This document shows positions 15,601 to 24,918 of a stretch of 64,000 nucleotides of DNA, one piece after another. Under the pieces are notes generated by a model. It did not search any database. It had not been told where the DNA came from and saw only the letters and a program-made list of their open reading frames with translations. Every line of letters begins with the position of its first letter. The stretch's first letter is position 1. A program made the position numbers and the translations under genes. Source of the stretch: Apostichopus japonicus. Lineage: Eukaryota > Echinodermata > Holothuroidea > Aspidochirotida > Stichopodidae. The DNA is taken from NCBI RefSeq assembly GCF_037975245.1, contig NC_092562.1, positions 27,198,554-27,262,553 of the forward strand, read 5' to 3'.

Positions 15601-18600
15601 TACTTAAATTTCAATCTAAAGACTATGAAAGGCAACAAAAGTTCCAATATTAATGTTGTTTGATTTTATTATGTGGCATATTTGTCCATATACTTTGGTG
15701 AGTACAAGTATTATATTGTTTTTGGTATAGATGTATGTTAGTGAAGTAAATATGTGTCAGAATCAAACCTTTGAAATACAATATCTACAGATTCAATGTT
15801 TATATAACTTCAGTCTGTATAAATGGCTCCTTGCACATTGGCAAAGATCAAAAGTTATATACTGTATGTCAATATAATTCAGACTAAATGTTTGCCCATG
15901 GTTAAAAGGTTGCACTTTGCTTTTAGTGTAGGATTTTCTTCACAATAATGATAAACATGTTAAAACTGCTTTATCAACTTTGAATAAAAGTAGAATAACG
16001 TGGAACTTAAGGATTTTCGTGATGATCAGGTAGCTCACAGTCAAGTTGTATTCTAACAGTCTGGCCTTCACCATACTGTATATGTTCATTGCTTGCAATT
16101 CTTGCAATATCTTATAAGAAAATATTGCAACTGATTGCAATCTATGACTAGCTATTAATTACACTTAATTGTACACACCTTCATATAACTTTAAATGATA
16201 TATCCCTAAAGGTAGCAACAACATTACCAAATGCAGTATTTAGGTTATATGTACATAAGTAGTATTATCACCAAATTTCGAATAGGCCTAGTATACAGCT
16301 GACTTCAGGACCATGTCCAACTGTAGACATTGAAGAGAACATTACTCATTCTCTAATGGTTTTATAGTGTTCATTGTATAAAGCAATAGACCATGTTCAC
16401 GTCTGATGAAACATTATCTGTGTTTTCTTTACTACTTTCTTATTTGGGCCTCTAGCTCTGCCTGTAATGCAGTTTGCTCCAACGAAAGGTTCTATAACTA
16501 ACTCAACAGTCACCATCAGCTGGTCAGCCTGGGATGAAGAAAATGAGGATGGGGACCCCCCTGTCATCGGGTACACACCTTACTACAAGCTGGCATCAGG
16601 ACTGAATTGGTCTATCCAGGATACGTCTACCCCTATCAAGGCCTTGAATTTCACATTTACGGCCCTCACACCAGAGGAAAGGTACTCATTCAGTGTAGCA
16701 GCAGTAAGGGAAGGAGAGATGGGAGAAGGTCCAAAGAGTCCAATGCTGAATGCTACTACCATTTGTACAGGTATTTTGTAGTATATTACATCACAGTGCA
16801 TAGGCTTATAGTTTTTTGTTACATCAATTTGTTGCTTGTGACATATCAAAGTTAGTGCATGTGATACTAAATGCATTTCTTGCCAGTGTTAAATGTTTTT
16901 GATTCTTTCCTACCCTTCTAGATTTTATTTTGCAATATGATTGAAAAGGACGTTTCACAGCACTCCTCCATGAATTTCTAAAAGTGGTTTGTGAGCAAAC
17001 AAATAATAATAGCGCTGCGGCAATATAGTTTTAAGTCAGTGACTTCATGATATATTGGGAGGTATGCTTGCTGATCAGAAAAACTACTCTACATCACTAT
17101 TAACTACTACATGTTGGTATCAACTACTCCAATACTAATGGAAATTTTCTGAATGAGTATACAATGTAACCAACTACATATTGCTACTGAATGGACTTAT
17201 GGAAAATCTACTGCTGACTTCCAAAAAATAAAATATACAAGTTATATAACTTAGGTATGGACCAGGCATGGGCCAGACAGGAAGTTACTGTGTCCTCTCA
17301 TTTGCACTCTCTCTTACGAAACAGAGGCAGGGATACTGATTAACAACACTGTGACATCACGGATGTCACCATACTCAAGGTTAATTCCTTGGCAGTGATC
17401 TGTGCAGATATATGTTACAGACAGATGTAGGTTTCTGCTGTAGAGAGTTAATGTGGAGGTCAAAGTGTTATTGTTCTACTGGGATTGAAAAGTATATTCT
17501 TATGATTTATTGCGTTCAGACTGATAATTAGAAAGGTAATTAATACTCTGTGAACTCCTTGCTATAATAGATTGTAAAGGTAAACCTAGGGTAAACTAGA
17601 GGATGGAGTATATCTCTGTAAAATACTCTCTGTTAAAATTGCAATGAAACAGATTAGTCAATACAATGCAACCTCTATTCTATATCAAATTTATTGCAGT
17701 TTTTTGTTTTTTGCCTGTCAACATTCGTTGATTATGACAGTTACCTTCCCTATGTTACTTAATACCTCTTCTGCAATTAACCTTAGAAAGTTTGATATTA
17801 ATATAAAGTGCACATTTACCTTAGTTCCATGTGAGGAAAGGCCAATTCTCAGAAACCTACACATTAGGTTGCACCTTTGTTGTTTTCTTCTTCTAGAATA
17901 TATATATAGTAAATAGACAGTGAATTGTTGGTATCTTAAAAAATGTTAGACTTTAAACTCTTTATTTTGCAGAGACCATTTGGCACATGCTGTCAAAACC
18001 ATCATGTTAATTATTAACTAGCTTTATATTAAAATGCATAAATATACTGTTTTATACAGAAATATGTTACTAGTTACAGTACTTCAATCTATTGATCCTT
18101 TACAGTTCCAATAAGTGGTCCAGGAGAAGTTCAAGCAAATGTTGCTGGTGAAAGGCAAGAAAATGTAGAGATAACTTGGCAGGTATGTCAAATATAGCTA
18201 AATTCGTTTAAAAACATTCATATTGCAGATTAAACACTATTCACTTGAAACAAGTCTAGTTCTATAATGTATCACTTATTCTGCTAGTTTGGTTTTCCTA
18301 TGGTAATAATTTTGTTAGTTTGTAAAGTCTGTAAAGTTCTGCTCTGTTCAAAAAGGTATATTTTAATATTTACATCCCAAATCAGAATTATATAGAGGTA
18401 AGTAAAACAATGCCATTGTAGTATTTTTCTCAGCAACTCCACAATACACATTGTTTTTGCAATGTTATCTCCATTTTCCATTGTTGTTTTGGAAGGAAAA
18501 CAAGTATTGGTTTCACAATAGATGTAGTAAACAGTATCAGTTACATATTGTATTGATTGCTTATAATCCAGCAACGAGGCTAGTAACTTCGCATATACAA

Positions 18601-19375
18601 TTATGATTGTGCTTCACATAAATAGAGCAATTTACATGAACATTTATTGAGTTGAAATGAATAAAATTGGTGAAGTGAAATTCCACAGCTGTCACGAAAG
18701 TTGATCTTGTTTGTCCTGCTTTGCTATGCGGTTGAACCTATATTGTAACGTTTGTGTACAGAGCTATTAGTGTAAATCTTGGTATATTGAGAGGGCAAAG
18801 AATCAGTTAACTAGGTCAGTAGCCTTTGCTTCCTTTTGTTATAATAACATTTGAGGTACGCTTCTGTAATCTCTTATTTCATACCACAAAATGTGAATAA
18901 ACCGTTATGCAATATAAACATATTTATTGATCTAATTCCACCCTTTTTCATGTTATATGTAACCACGCATACCAGGTACCGGTAGTAATAAATCATGGAA
19001 TCGTTCTGCGGATAAATTATTGAATGTAAAATCATGATGTTAGGTCTGAGTACAAGAAAATCTTCCAGTTAGGAGTATATAAAGATAGTTGAAACGAGGA
19101 TCTTACATTTGAAAATGTCTACTGCACTGCATTTGAAAAGGTACCCTCAGATAAACAAGTTAACTGTGGAAGTGGTGTGTCTAAGTTTATCATCTACTAC
19201 TCTTCAAATGACGTGGAACCAAATGATGAAGGAACTAAGGATATTCTGGATCCTGATGCTACATCCTACATATTTGATAATCTAATGGTGGGAATGACTT
19301 ACACCTTCCAAATGACACTGACTACTGCTGGTGGTGAGAGCCCTTTCAGTGATGAAGTAACTCACCTTTTACCAA
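578..19375 (+). CDS. Tie1/2: Tie-family receptor tyrosine kinase, ectodomain only (12 exons, 3' part not found)
   Basis: Twelve exons joined by GT/AG sites give about 769 residues in one continuous frame. Order: signal peptide, two Ig-like modules, five EGF-like modules, Ig-like module, FN3, FN3 (split over two exons). This Ig-Ig-EGF-Ig-FN3 order is diagnostic of Tie1/Tie2, the angiopoietin receptors; in vertebrates they act at the endothelial cell surface. The fifth exon carries the strongest signature, a cysteine-rich stretch reading [11 protein letters not shown] then GWKGLDC, close to the second EGF repeat of vertebrate Tie2. Nearly all introns are phase 1, as is usual for shuffled extracellular modules. 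Vertebrate Ties have three EGF-like and three FN3 modules, then a transmembrane segment and a kinase. Here there are five EGF-like modules, and the third FN3, transmembrane and kinase exons are not visible. They may lie beyond the window after a very long intron, or be lost. Family is secure; function in this animal is inferred. Confidence 0.88.
683..3950 (+). other. Tie-like intron 1
   Basis: A 3.3-kb intron between a GTAATG donor and a CTTTCTATAG acceptor. No exon or RNA gene is recognised. It contains a 76-bp tandem duplication near its 3' end, listed separately, and otherwise AT-rich unique-looking sequence. Confidence 0.5.
3716..3867. repeat. 76-bp tandem duplication, two copies
   Basis: A block beginning GAAATGTGATTGCCTC and running through GTGTAACAAGAGGATGG occurs twice with a 76-bp offset (the shared word TGTGATTGCC starts at 3721 and 3797). 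The copies are almost identical, so the duplication is recent. It lies in the first Tie-like intron, about 85 bp before the exon 2 acceptor. Confidence 0.85.
3951..4274 (+). CDS. Tie1/2: Tie-like exon 2: N-terminal Ig-like module
   Basis: A 324-bp phase 1-1 exon between CTATAG and GTAAGC. It encodes about 108 residues starting [13 protein letters not shown]. Two cysteines spaced as in an Ig fold are seen (QYQCHLSE and [10 protein letters not shown]), with a tryptophan in TVWTR between them. It contains an asparagine-rich low-complexity run ([11 protein letters not shown]) that in DNA is a short AAT repeat. Its position directly after the signal peptide fits Ig1 of the Tie ectodomain, the ligand-binding region in vertebrates. 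Confidence 0.75.
4275..5115 (+). other. Tie-like intron 2
   Basis: An 841-bp intron with a GTAAGC donor and a TGATTTCAG acceptor. It contains a 10-base G run near 4491. No other feature is seen. Confidence 0.5.
5116..5382 (+). CDS. Tie1/2: Tie-like exon 3: second Ig-like module
   Basis: A 267-bp phase 1-1 exon encoding about 89 residues, beginning [18 protein letters not shown]. The stretch [14 protein letters not shown] is the classic Ig pattern D-x-G-x-Y-x-C before the last strand, and FRWLKD supplies the core tryptophan. An early cysteine partner is not obvious, so the disulfide may be absent, as in some Ig-like modules. The donor used is GTTTGT; an alternative GTAAGA seven bases upstream would break the phase with the next exon. 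Confidence 0.78.
5383..7356 (+). other. Tie-like intron 3
   Basis: About 2 kb, AT-rich. It contains a perfect 16-bp palindrome TTTGCTTTAAAGCAAA near 6535-6550. Open frames around 6.1-6.5 kb show no recognisable domain or splice context and were not accepted as genes. Confidence 0.45.
7357..7491 (+). CDS. Tie1/2: Tie-like exon 4: first EGF-like module
   Basis: A 135-bp phase 1-1 exon of 45 codons. The spacing [16 protein letters not shown] then [15 protein letters not shown] is a canonical EGF pattern ending in C-x-C-x(2)-GF-x-G-x-x-C. It corresponds to the first EGF repeat after the two Ig modules in Tie receptors. Acceptor ATAACATCAG, donor GTAACA. Confidence 0.85.
7492..8874 (+). other. 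Tie-like intron 4
   Basis: A 1.4-kb intron holding a fossil LINE 3' end (listed separately). The rest is AT-rich with no visible genes. Confidence 0.5.
7740..7950 (+). mobile_element. 3' end of a CR1/L2-like LINE (fossil fragment)
   Basis: The segment reads like the C-terminus of a non-LTR retrotransposon ORF2: a frame ending [12 protein letters not shown] then TAG at about 7850, preceded by a degraded W-N-x-L-P-like context. It is followed by a tail with TTGTAAAGCGCTTTGAAAT and AAGCGTAATATAAAT, the usual 3' tail motif of CR1/L2-type elements (AAAGCGCTTTGA...AAGCGC...TATAAAT). No target duplication was delimited. The match rests on motif recognition. Confidence 0.5.
8875..9024 (+). CDS. Tie1/2: Tie-like exon 5: second EGF-like module, family signature
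   Basis: A 150-bp phase 1-1 exon of 50 codons. It encodes [18 protein letters not shown], then a stretch [14 protein letters not shown] and GWKGLDC. The same arrangement (YVFCL-x-x-PYGCSC-x-TGWKGL-x-C) is a hallmark of the second EGF repeat of vertebrate Tie receptors, making this the best single piece of evidence for the gene's identity. Acceptor TTTCTGTTAG, donor GTAGAG. Confidence 0.92.
9025..11953 (+). other. Tie-like intron 5
   Basis: A 2.9-kb intron. It contains a G run near 9252, a T run near 10837 and otherwise AT-rich sequence. Open frames at 10.15-10.37 and 11.59-11.84 kb lack splice or domain support. Confidence 0.45.
11954..12091 (+). CDS. Tie1/2: Tie-like exon 6: third EGF-like module
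   Basis: A 138-bp phase 1-1 exon of 46 codons, beginning [17 protein letters not shown]. Eight cysteines are spaced like a laminin-type or Tie EGF repeat, ending [13 protein letters not shown]. The acceptor is TTTGCCATCAG and the donor is GTTAGT. It follows the signature module directly, as the third EGF repeat does in vertebrate Ties. Confidence 0.85.
12092..13075 (+). other. Tie-like intron 6
   Basis: A 984-bp intron with a long G run around 12745-12760. No other feature is recognised. Confidence 0.5.
13076..13231 (+). CDS. Tie1/2: Tie-like exon 7: fourth EGF-like module
   Basis: A 156-bp phase 1-1 exon of 52 codons. It contains [17 protein letters not shown], then [16 protein letters not shown] and YCTG, a laminin-EGF-like cysteine pattern. 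Vertebrate Tie receptors stop at three EGF repeats, so this is an extra module. Acceptor CCCTGTAG, donor GTATGG. Confidence 0.82.
13232..13822 (+). other. Tie-like intron 7
   Basis: A 591-bp AT-rich intron with no recognised feature. Confidence 0.5.
13823..13966 (+). CDS. Tie1/2: Tie-like exon 8: fifth EGF-like module
   Basis: A 144-bp phase 1-1 exon of 48 codons. It begins [17 protein letters not shown] and continues [18 protein letters not shown], again the laminin-EGF-like pattern. It resembles exon 7 in layout (C-x-C, NK/NT-x-TG-x-C), suggesting the two arose by exon duplication. Acceptor TTGATTCACAG, donor GTAAGA. Confidence 0.82.
13967..14856 (+). other. Tie-like intron 8
   Basis: An 890-bp AT-rich intron. 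The open frame at 14.39-14.59 kb has no domain or splice support. Confidence 0.5.
14857..15147 (+). CDS. Tie1/2: Tie-like exon 9: third Ig-like module
   Basis: A 291-bp phase 1-1 exon of 97 codons. The Ig-type cysteines are in [10 protein letters not shown] and [13 protein letters not shown], about 62 residues apart, with strand-like [12 protein letters not shown] between. In Tie receptors a third Ig module sits between the EGF cluster and the FN3 modules, exactly this place. Acceptor CATTTAAG, donor GTGAGT. Confidence 0.8.
15148..16455 (+). other. Tie-like intron 9
   Basis: A 1.3-kb AT-rich intron. An imperfect hairpin of about 20-bp arms (TTGCAATTCTTGCAATAT against AATATTGCAA...TTGCAA) lies at 16093-16140. 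Confidence 0.5.
16456..16770 (+). CDS. Tie1/2: Tie-like exon 10: first fibronectin type III module
   Basis: A 315-bp phase 1-1 exon of 105 codons. FN3 landmarks are visible: proline-rich start [11 protein letters not shown], core tryptophan in [12 protein letters not shown], the tyrosines of [27 protein letters not shown] with the invariant L and Y, and a closing GEGPKSP. The exon has clearly higher GC than its flanks. Acceptor GGGCCTCTAG, donor GTATTT. Confidence 0.88.
16771..18105 (+). other. Tie-like intron 10
   Basis: A 1.3-kb AT-rich intron. The open frame at 17.64-17.92 kb lacks domain or splice support. Confidence 0.5.
18106..18182 (+). CDS. Tie1/2: Tie-like exon 11: first half of second FN3 module
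   Basis: A 77-bp exon entering in phase 1 and leaving in phase 0. It encodes [18 protein letters not shown] then ENVEITWQ, the A and B strands of an FN3 module including the core tryptophan, and ends at CAG|GTATGT, a near-consensus donor. The splitting of this module across two exons contrasts with the single-exon modules before it. Confidence 0.78.
18183..19140 (+). other. Tie-like intron 11 (phase 0)
   Basis: A 958-bp AT-rich intron. The acceptor (TTTGAAAAG at 19132-19140) has a weak pyrimidine tract but is the only one that keeps the FN3 frame open. Confidence 0.5.
19141..19375 (+). CDS. Tie1/2: Tie-like exon 12: second half of second FN3 module
   Basis: A 235-bp exon entering in phase 0. 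It encodes [14 protein letters not shown], then [18 protein letters not shown] and [10 protein letters not shown], the C' to G strands of FN3 with the usual tyrosine and G-x-S-x-x-S ending. It ends LLP plus one base at a GTGAGT donor, so another phase 1 exon is expected downstream. None could be identified; this is the last recognised exon of the gene. Confidence 0.78.
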
Positions 19376-19571
19376 GTGAGTCAAAATTCAGCTGCAGTAT
19401 TTATATCCATCTAAGATGGATAATTGTTAACAAATATGTGCACATATCTACAATAGTAAATGTTTATGGTGTGGTAAATTCTTAGGATTACTTAGATATG
19501 TGATGAGACAAGTGTAGAAAGGGGGAAGAGGGGGGCACGGTGAAGGGTTGTTGGCATCTGTAGCTGTGATG

Positions 19572-19630
<59 letters not shown>

Positions 19631-20059
19631 TATATATATATATATATAAATTATATATATATATATATATATAAATCCGACCGTTAGGCAACACTTCATG
19701 TGAAAAAAATAGCACTTAGGGCACCATTTGACTTAGGGCGACATATATACTGTTGCCCTCAGTTCTGCCTTTTAAATTGGAACGATAGAGTTACATTCTG
19801 CAAATATTGTTGGAAGCGAGTCAAGGGGGGTTGAAAAATGTTCGTTTCTATTAAGATTTATAAAGATTAATTAAAAACTAGGTAAATTAGAAAGCATTGA
19901 AGATGGGCATTCTGATATGGCGATATATTGCGTGTGTTAAAAACAGAACTTTCGGCAACATTTTGATTATGGCCTTTAAAATGAAAATCGATATGTATAT
20001 GTTTATTATAAAATCACCCTTTTAAACATATTACCCAAAGGAAAAATATATTAGCCTCT
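19376..20059. other. Region after last recognised Tie-like exon
   Basis: No gene is recognised. It holds a short G-rich stretch and the (TA)n microsatellite listed separately. Confidence 0.5.
19573..19676. repeat. (TA)n microsatellite
   Basis: About 100 bp of nearly pure TA dinucleotide, interrupted by three AAAT or AATA breaks into blocks. It is self-complementary throughout and can form a cruciform or slipped structure. It lies 200 bp after the last identified Tie-like exon. Confidence 0.95.
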
Positions 20060-20284
20060 TTTAAGCAATGAATCGCGAAAATGAAGATATATTGCCAATA
20101 TTGTATTGCACGGTATCTTATTGCACCGAAGAGAAGCCGGCCCTCTATTACGTTACGCTCTTCGCGCAGTACAGCTTTACGTACGTACGCGAACCTCGAT
20201 CGTGCCTAGCTAGCCTATCGAGTATATGCCTAGATACAGTTCATCCAAATGCAGATGTGCGAGTCACACGGCGCGGGAAGAACG
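20060..20284 (+). promoter_or_regulatory. CpG-richer patch, candidate promoter or first exon
   Basis: CpG is locally dense (ACGTTACGCTCTTCGCGCAG, then ACGTACGTACGCG) against a CpG-poor background. An open + frame starting at ATG 20068 runs to a strong donor AACG|GTAAGT at 20284-20285. This is how a short first exon next to a promoter can look. The peptide has no recognisable domain and the acceptor side is unknown, so transcription and coding are uncertain. Confidence 0.3.
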
Positions 20285-21917
20285 GTAAGTTAACTGTTTG
20301 TGTAGTTCATTTAATGGCATAAGCGGCCGTATTATATTTTCGAAGCACACTCTCCTTGGCTATTATTTATGGCTTTCTCCTAATTACGCCAGCTGGTTAG
20401 GTCTATAGGCTGTGCATAACGTTAGGCCTAACTTAGTTAAAATGTAACTATGCTTATCATAAGCCTAATTGATATTATCGTGTATTACTATTAGCCTAGT
20501 ACTTGGTAGTACTAGGGCAATTCCAAACGTTTCGCGTCAGGGCTTCAGAAACTTAGAAGAGAGTTGTGTTTGGAGTATGGATAGGTTTTTTCACAATTTT
20601 GTTTTCCCTTTTGCTGAGCACTCATATGAATATATATTTGAGCTAGGTTGAGCTTCATTGATAAACAATGATTCATTATTTGACCGATTTTGGACTAGCC
20701 TAATTATAAAGGCCTAGTGCCTACTGCATTTTGTATGGAAAAAAAGGTCATTAATTGCAACAAAACATTTATCTTGGGATTTCTCTGAAAGCACTAATTC
20801 AAATCACCTGTTAACAATACCACCAATACTATTGGCCTATGTGGCAAATACCACCTGTAAGCTTGGAAAAATATGGCATTATCGCTGCCTGCGGGGGAAA
20901 TTTATTATAATGCTCCAAGAAGTCCCACTCAAAAAAAAATGATCAAAGAGTTCCATTGACAACACAAATCATTTTTACTGTAATACAAAAGTTCAATAAA
21001 GTCCTTTGTAAAATTACTTCAAGATACTGATTACACACAATTCATTAAATCATACCCATAACAACCATTGTAAGCATATCAATTCCTCAGCGCCATTCCC
21101 TGTGCGGCACCCGAACTGAGTTCGACCGCCACAGTTTTAGGCCTATGACTTAACCATATAGACCATTTTCCTACAGCCATAATGTGAAAAGTTTATACCG
21201 AAAAAACTTAGTTCAAACTGCACTAAACAAAGAAATGTGTTGTCTCTCAAGTTCTGTTCTTTTCTTAACAATACAGTTTAAAATTCCACCGGACTTGAGT
21301 GATTTACGATGCAAGGTTAATCAAACTCAAAACCCTCATTGATAACACACAGTAAATACTGAAGAAAATCACCATTTGATAGCCGTACTTTGTTTGCGTA
21401 ACCTTCCTCTTTAATATTCATTGACAAATTTAGTTCAAACGGTTTTGGGAAGTATTTTTTCTTTATATATAATAACTTTAAATTGATGTTAAATCATTTT
21501 CATTGGCCCCATCTTCAATCGGACCAAGTACAATCCAATCGAATATCTTCTAAGAAAAATACAAGTTACGCTTTCTTCGGTGGGCACGCCGTTACGTAAT
21601 ATGTGTATCCTGTACTCTGCAATAGGGTACAGCCACACAATGCACAGTGTTCACCTACAACGCCACAGCCGAGATTCGCTTTCAAAACGTCATATTATAT
21701 CGAACTTAATATTATTTCAAAGAAAATGACCGTAGAATATGCATCATTAAATGTTGAAGCAAGTAATTACCAATTAACTTATCTAATGCAATCCTAATTA
21801 TAGAAACACTGTTTAAGATCCCCTCTGATGAATGGAATAGTTCAACCAACTTGTCCGCACAGAGCCACAGGATTTTCGGTCCAGGTGATGAGTCATACGC
21901 GTCGGTCAGTAAGAGGG
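20285..21917. other. Unassigned sequence
   Basis: About 1.6 kb with no recognised exon or repeat. The peptide DFGLA appears near 20688 but is followed at once by a stop and has no kinase context. Confidence 0.4.
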
Positions 21918-22470
21918 CTATTTTGAAGGATGTTTAGTGTGCATTTTAGAAAGAAAGAAAGGAATTGATATCAGTCGGTAATCTGACCTGGTGACCCTCA
22001 TTATGTTCAAGATATGTGACGTCAAGCTTTTTTGAATTTTAGCACTAAATTTGAAAAGTAGACAACAAAACTTTACAGCTGAATATCTCTTAAAGAAGTG
22101 GCATAACGATGATTTCACTCCCACACACACACAACAAAACAACATGATCAACTTTTAAGACACTTTCGAAGAGAAATTACACACTTACGGCGGGTCACGA
22201 CCAACGTGAACGAATCGAGCACTGTGTATCCAAGTTTCAAAACGTGAACACGGGAGTAAAAAAAAATGGCCAAAATTGAACTTTCCGTGCGTGAACATAC
22301 TCGATATCCGCACAAAAGCATCTTGAAATCCCAACACAGATTTAAGTACTTCTTATGGTTTAATCCGAGTTCTAATACGGACACTTACAGATGTTTTACG
22401 ACGGCTATTGTCAGTACGAAACATTAGGTCCATTCTTAAAAACAAAAATGGCGGACTGCTTCATAATGTC
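21918..22470. promoter_or_regulatory. Second promoter-like patch
   Basis: Several elements typical of housekeeping promoters cluster here: a full CRE-like TGACGTCA at 22018-22025, a YY1-like AAAATGGCGGAC at about 22445, and scattered CpG. On the minus strand a donor-like CT|GTAAGTGTCCGTATTAGAA occurs near 22385. A very similar donor-plus-flank occurs near 27925, suggesting a duplicated promoter or first exon. No coding exon could be assigned. Confidence 0.3.
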
Positions 22471-23156
22471 ATGCATATTCATTGTATAGTAATGATAACG
22501 TCATCAAATTACGCCTTTTTCGATGAATAGTCATGAAATATTAGATGACTGACAACCATTCCCGGTACTAAAAGCATACGCAATTTCCACTGCTTTTGAT
22601 CCGGTGTTTCAGAATATATTTTTGACTTGCTTTGGTTAAGTTAAAACTGAGATTTGAACCATTTTTAAGTATGTGGAACATGAGAAAAGCAAAAAACCAC
22701 TCGGTTTATTTGTTTTGTACAAACTTAGGGCATCAGGATTATTAATTTTAATTGTAAGGACAGGGAAATCAAAACATGCTAGCCGAGGTTGGGGACTATC
22801 CAGGAAAGGGATGGGGTGGAGAGGTATGTGTGTGTTTGTTGGTGGGTGGGCGGGAGGGGGCATCGGTGATATGGAACAGATTGGAGGGGAAAGCTTATTG
22901 GCTGCCAACACAAAAATCTAACCCATTGGGGAGCTAATGGAATAAGAGGGGGGGGGGGGGTTGACATGGAAATAAACTCATCATTTGGAAGTCATCCTTA
23001 ATGCATCGGTAGTAACATTCTGTGCGATCACCACTGTCCTACAGTACCAGTAACAAATAAAGACCAAATAAAGAAGAAAGATCAAGGGTCTCCAAGTCCT
23101 TACTTATCCTTGGAAGTTATCTTTATTATAAACTTCTTGGTACTTAACATGAAACA
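22471..23156. other. Unassigned sequence with G-rich stretch
   Basis: It includes a G-rich tract (22790-22870) and a G run at about 22949-22960. No gene is recognised. Confidence 0.4.
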
Positions 23157-24128
23157 ATGCTATATAAATTTCAACAAAAATGTGTAGAGGAATGAATACA
23201 AAAATGAAAAGGTTATGTATATAATATTAAAATGGCATAGAAGGTAATATATGACATTTATAATTGGACTGTACATGGAGGTACCTGGAGGTAAGATGTG
23301 GTACATAGACATTTCAACAAAAAAGGTGACAAGGCAAAATAAAATATGATAATTTAAAGAAGCTCACCATACACGAAGCATGTAGTGGACAGGTGTATAC
23401 AAAGTGAAAGAACTATTAAGTATTAAAAGTATAGCATTGTAAAACAGAAAGAGATGATAGTTAAACCATTCACACCACATAATGAAATGTGCTTATCAGG
23501 CAGCAAAGATGGCAGTTTTCTTTTTTAAATAAATGAAAGTAATGTGACCAGATGTATGAGTACAGTATGCTATGATGTGGAATCAATATAGCACAGGGCA
23601 CTGAACAAGGTGAAATGAAAGATACCAAAAAAATGTAATAATGCTTTATAAATTTCAACAAAAATGTGTAGAGGAAAGCACACAAAAATGAAAAGGGTAA
23701 TCATATAACATTAAAATGGCATAGAAGGTAATACATAGAGATATTTATAATTATACTGTATATGACCAAAAACAGCTGACTCTGTACACGGAGGTAAGAT
23801 GCGCATAGACATTTAAATAAATGAGGAGACAAGGCAAATAATATATGATAATTGAAAGAAGCCCACCATACATGAAGCATGTAGAGTTAGACATGTATAT
23901 ACACATTGAAAGAACTTTTTAGTGTTGAACGAATAGCATTATAAAACAGAAAGAGATGATAGTTAAACCATTCACATCACATTATGAAATGTGCTTATCT
24001 GGCAGCAGAGATGGCAGTTTTCTTTTTTAAATAAATGACAGCTAATGTGACCAGATGTCTGACTACAGTATGCTATGGTTTTGAATCAATATAGCACAGG
24101 GCACTGAACAAGGTGAAATGAAAGATAA
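23157..24128. repeat. 484-bp tandem duplication, two diverged copies
   Basis: Shared blocks in the same order, such as AAATTTCAACAAAAATGTGT, AAAACAGAAAGAGATGATAG and CAGGGCACTGAACAAGGTGA, recur with an offset of about 484 bp (TATAAATTTC at 23163 and 23647). The copies differ by substitutions and small indels, including an insertion in the second copy near 23765, so this is an older duplication. Confidence 0.85.
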
Positions 24129-24345
24129 AAGAGTAACTTAAAGATAAAGAAAAGAATATATCAAAAATGTACATGTAGAAAAGGTGTAACTAAAAAATAA
24201 AAGTGATGTAAATGTTGAAAGCATCTACAGAATGCAGACACAGCAATACAGACACAGCAATCAATGAGCCAGTCACAACACATTACAAACATATGTACAA
24301 AGAGGCAGCACATGAAAGGACAGAGTCTTTTACAGTTTATGTGGG

Positions 24346-24918
24346 ACGGAGTGAAAGACGTCATGTGATGTTGTCACAAGATCAGCTGATATATGAAATA
24401 ACTTATAGTAACAAGGAAACACAAGGTCTAATTGCCCAAGGTTTATGGAGTACTGAAGAACTTTCAAAAAGAAAAAAATGGAAAAAAACCCATATAATGG
24501 AATGAAGTGTCATCCAGATACATGGTAGCTTTTGCACAACATAACAAAGGTACGTACAGCAGCTGCAGCACAAGAAGGACGGAGTCTTTTACAAAGTATT
24601 TATCAGACGGAGTGAAAGACGTCATGTGATGTTGTCACAAGATCAGCTGATATATGAAATAACTTATAGTAACAAGGAAACACAAGGTCTAATTGCCCAA
24701 GGTTTATGGAGTACTGAAGAACTTTCAAAAAGAAAAAAATGGAAAAAAACCCATATAATGGAATGAAGTGTCATCCAGATACATGGTAGCTTTTGCACAA
24801 CATAACAAAGGTACGTACAGCAGCTGCAGCACAAGAAGGACGGAGTCTTTTACAAAGTATTTATCAGACGGAGTGAAAGACTGCATGTGATGTTGTCACA
24901 AGATCAGCTGATATATGA
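24346..24918. repeat. 261-bp tandem repeat, just over two copies
   Basis: The word ACGGAGTGAAAGAC starts at 24346, 24607 and 24868, giving a constant 261-bp period. Copies one and two are almost identical over the whole unit; the third is truncated after GATATATGAA. An open + frame of 97 codons crosses the first copy but has no domain and its sequence is repeated, so it is treated as part of the repeat. Confidence 0.9.

Noticed and set aside
19448-19715. Ile/Tyr-repeat open frames on the minus strand
   Set aside because: They are translations of the (TA)n microsatellite.
20670-20700. Peptide DFGLA, resembling the kinase activation-loop motif
   Set aside because: It is followed immediately by a stop codon, lacks an upstream HRD catalytic loop and any kinase-like sequence, and has no suitable splice sites.
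24212-24505. 97-codon open frame
   Set aside because: It overlaps the 261-bp tandem repeat, whose next copy carries the same sequence without extending the frame; no domain is seen.
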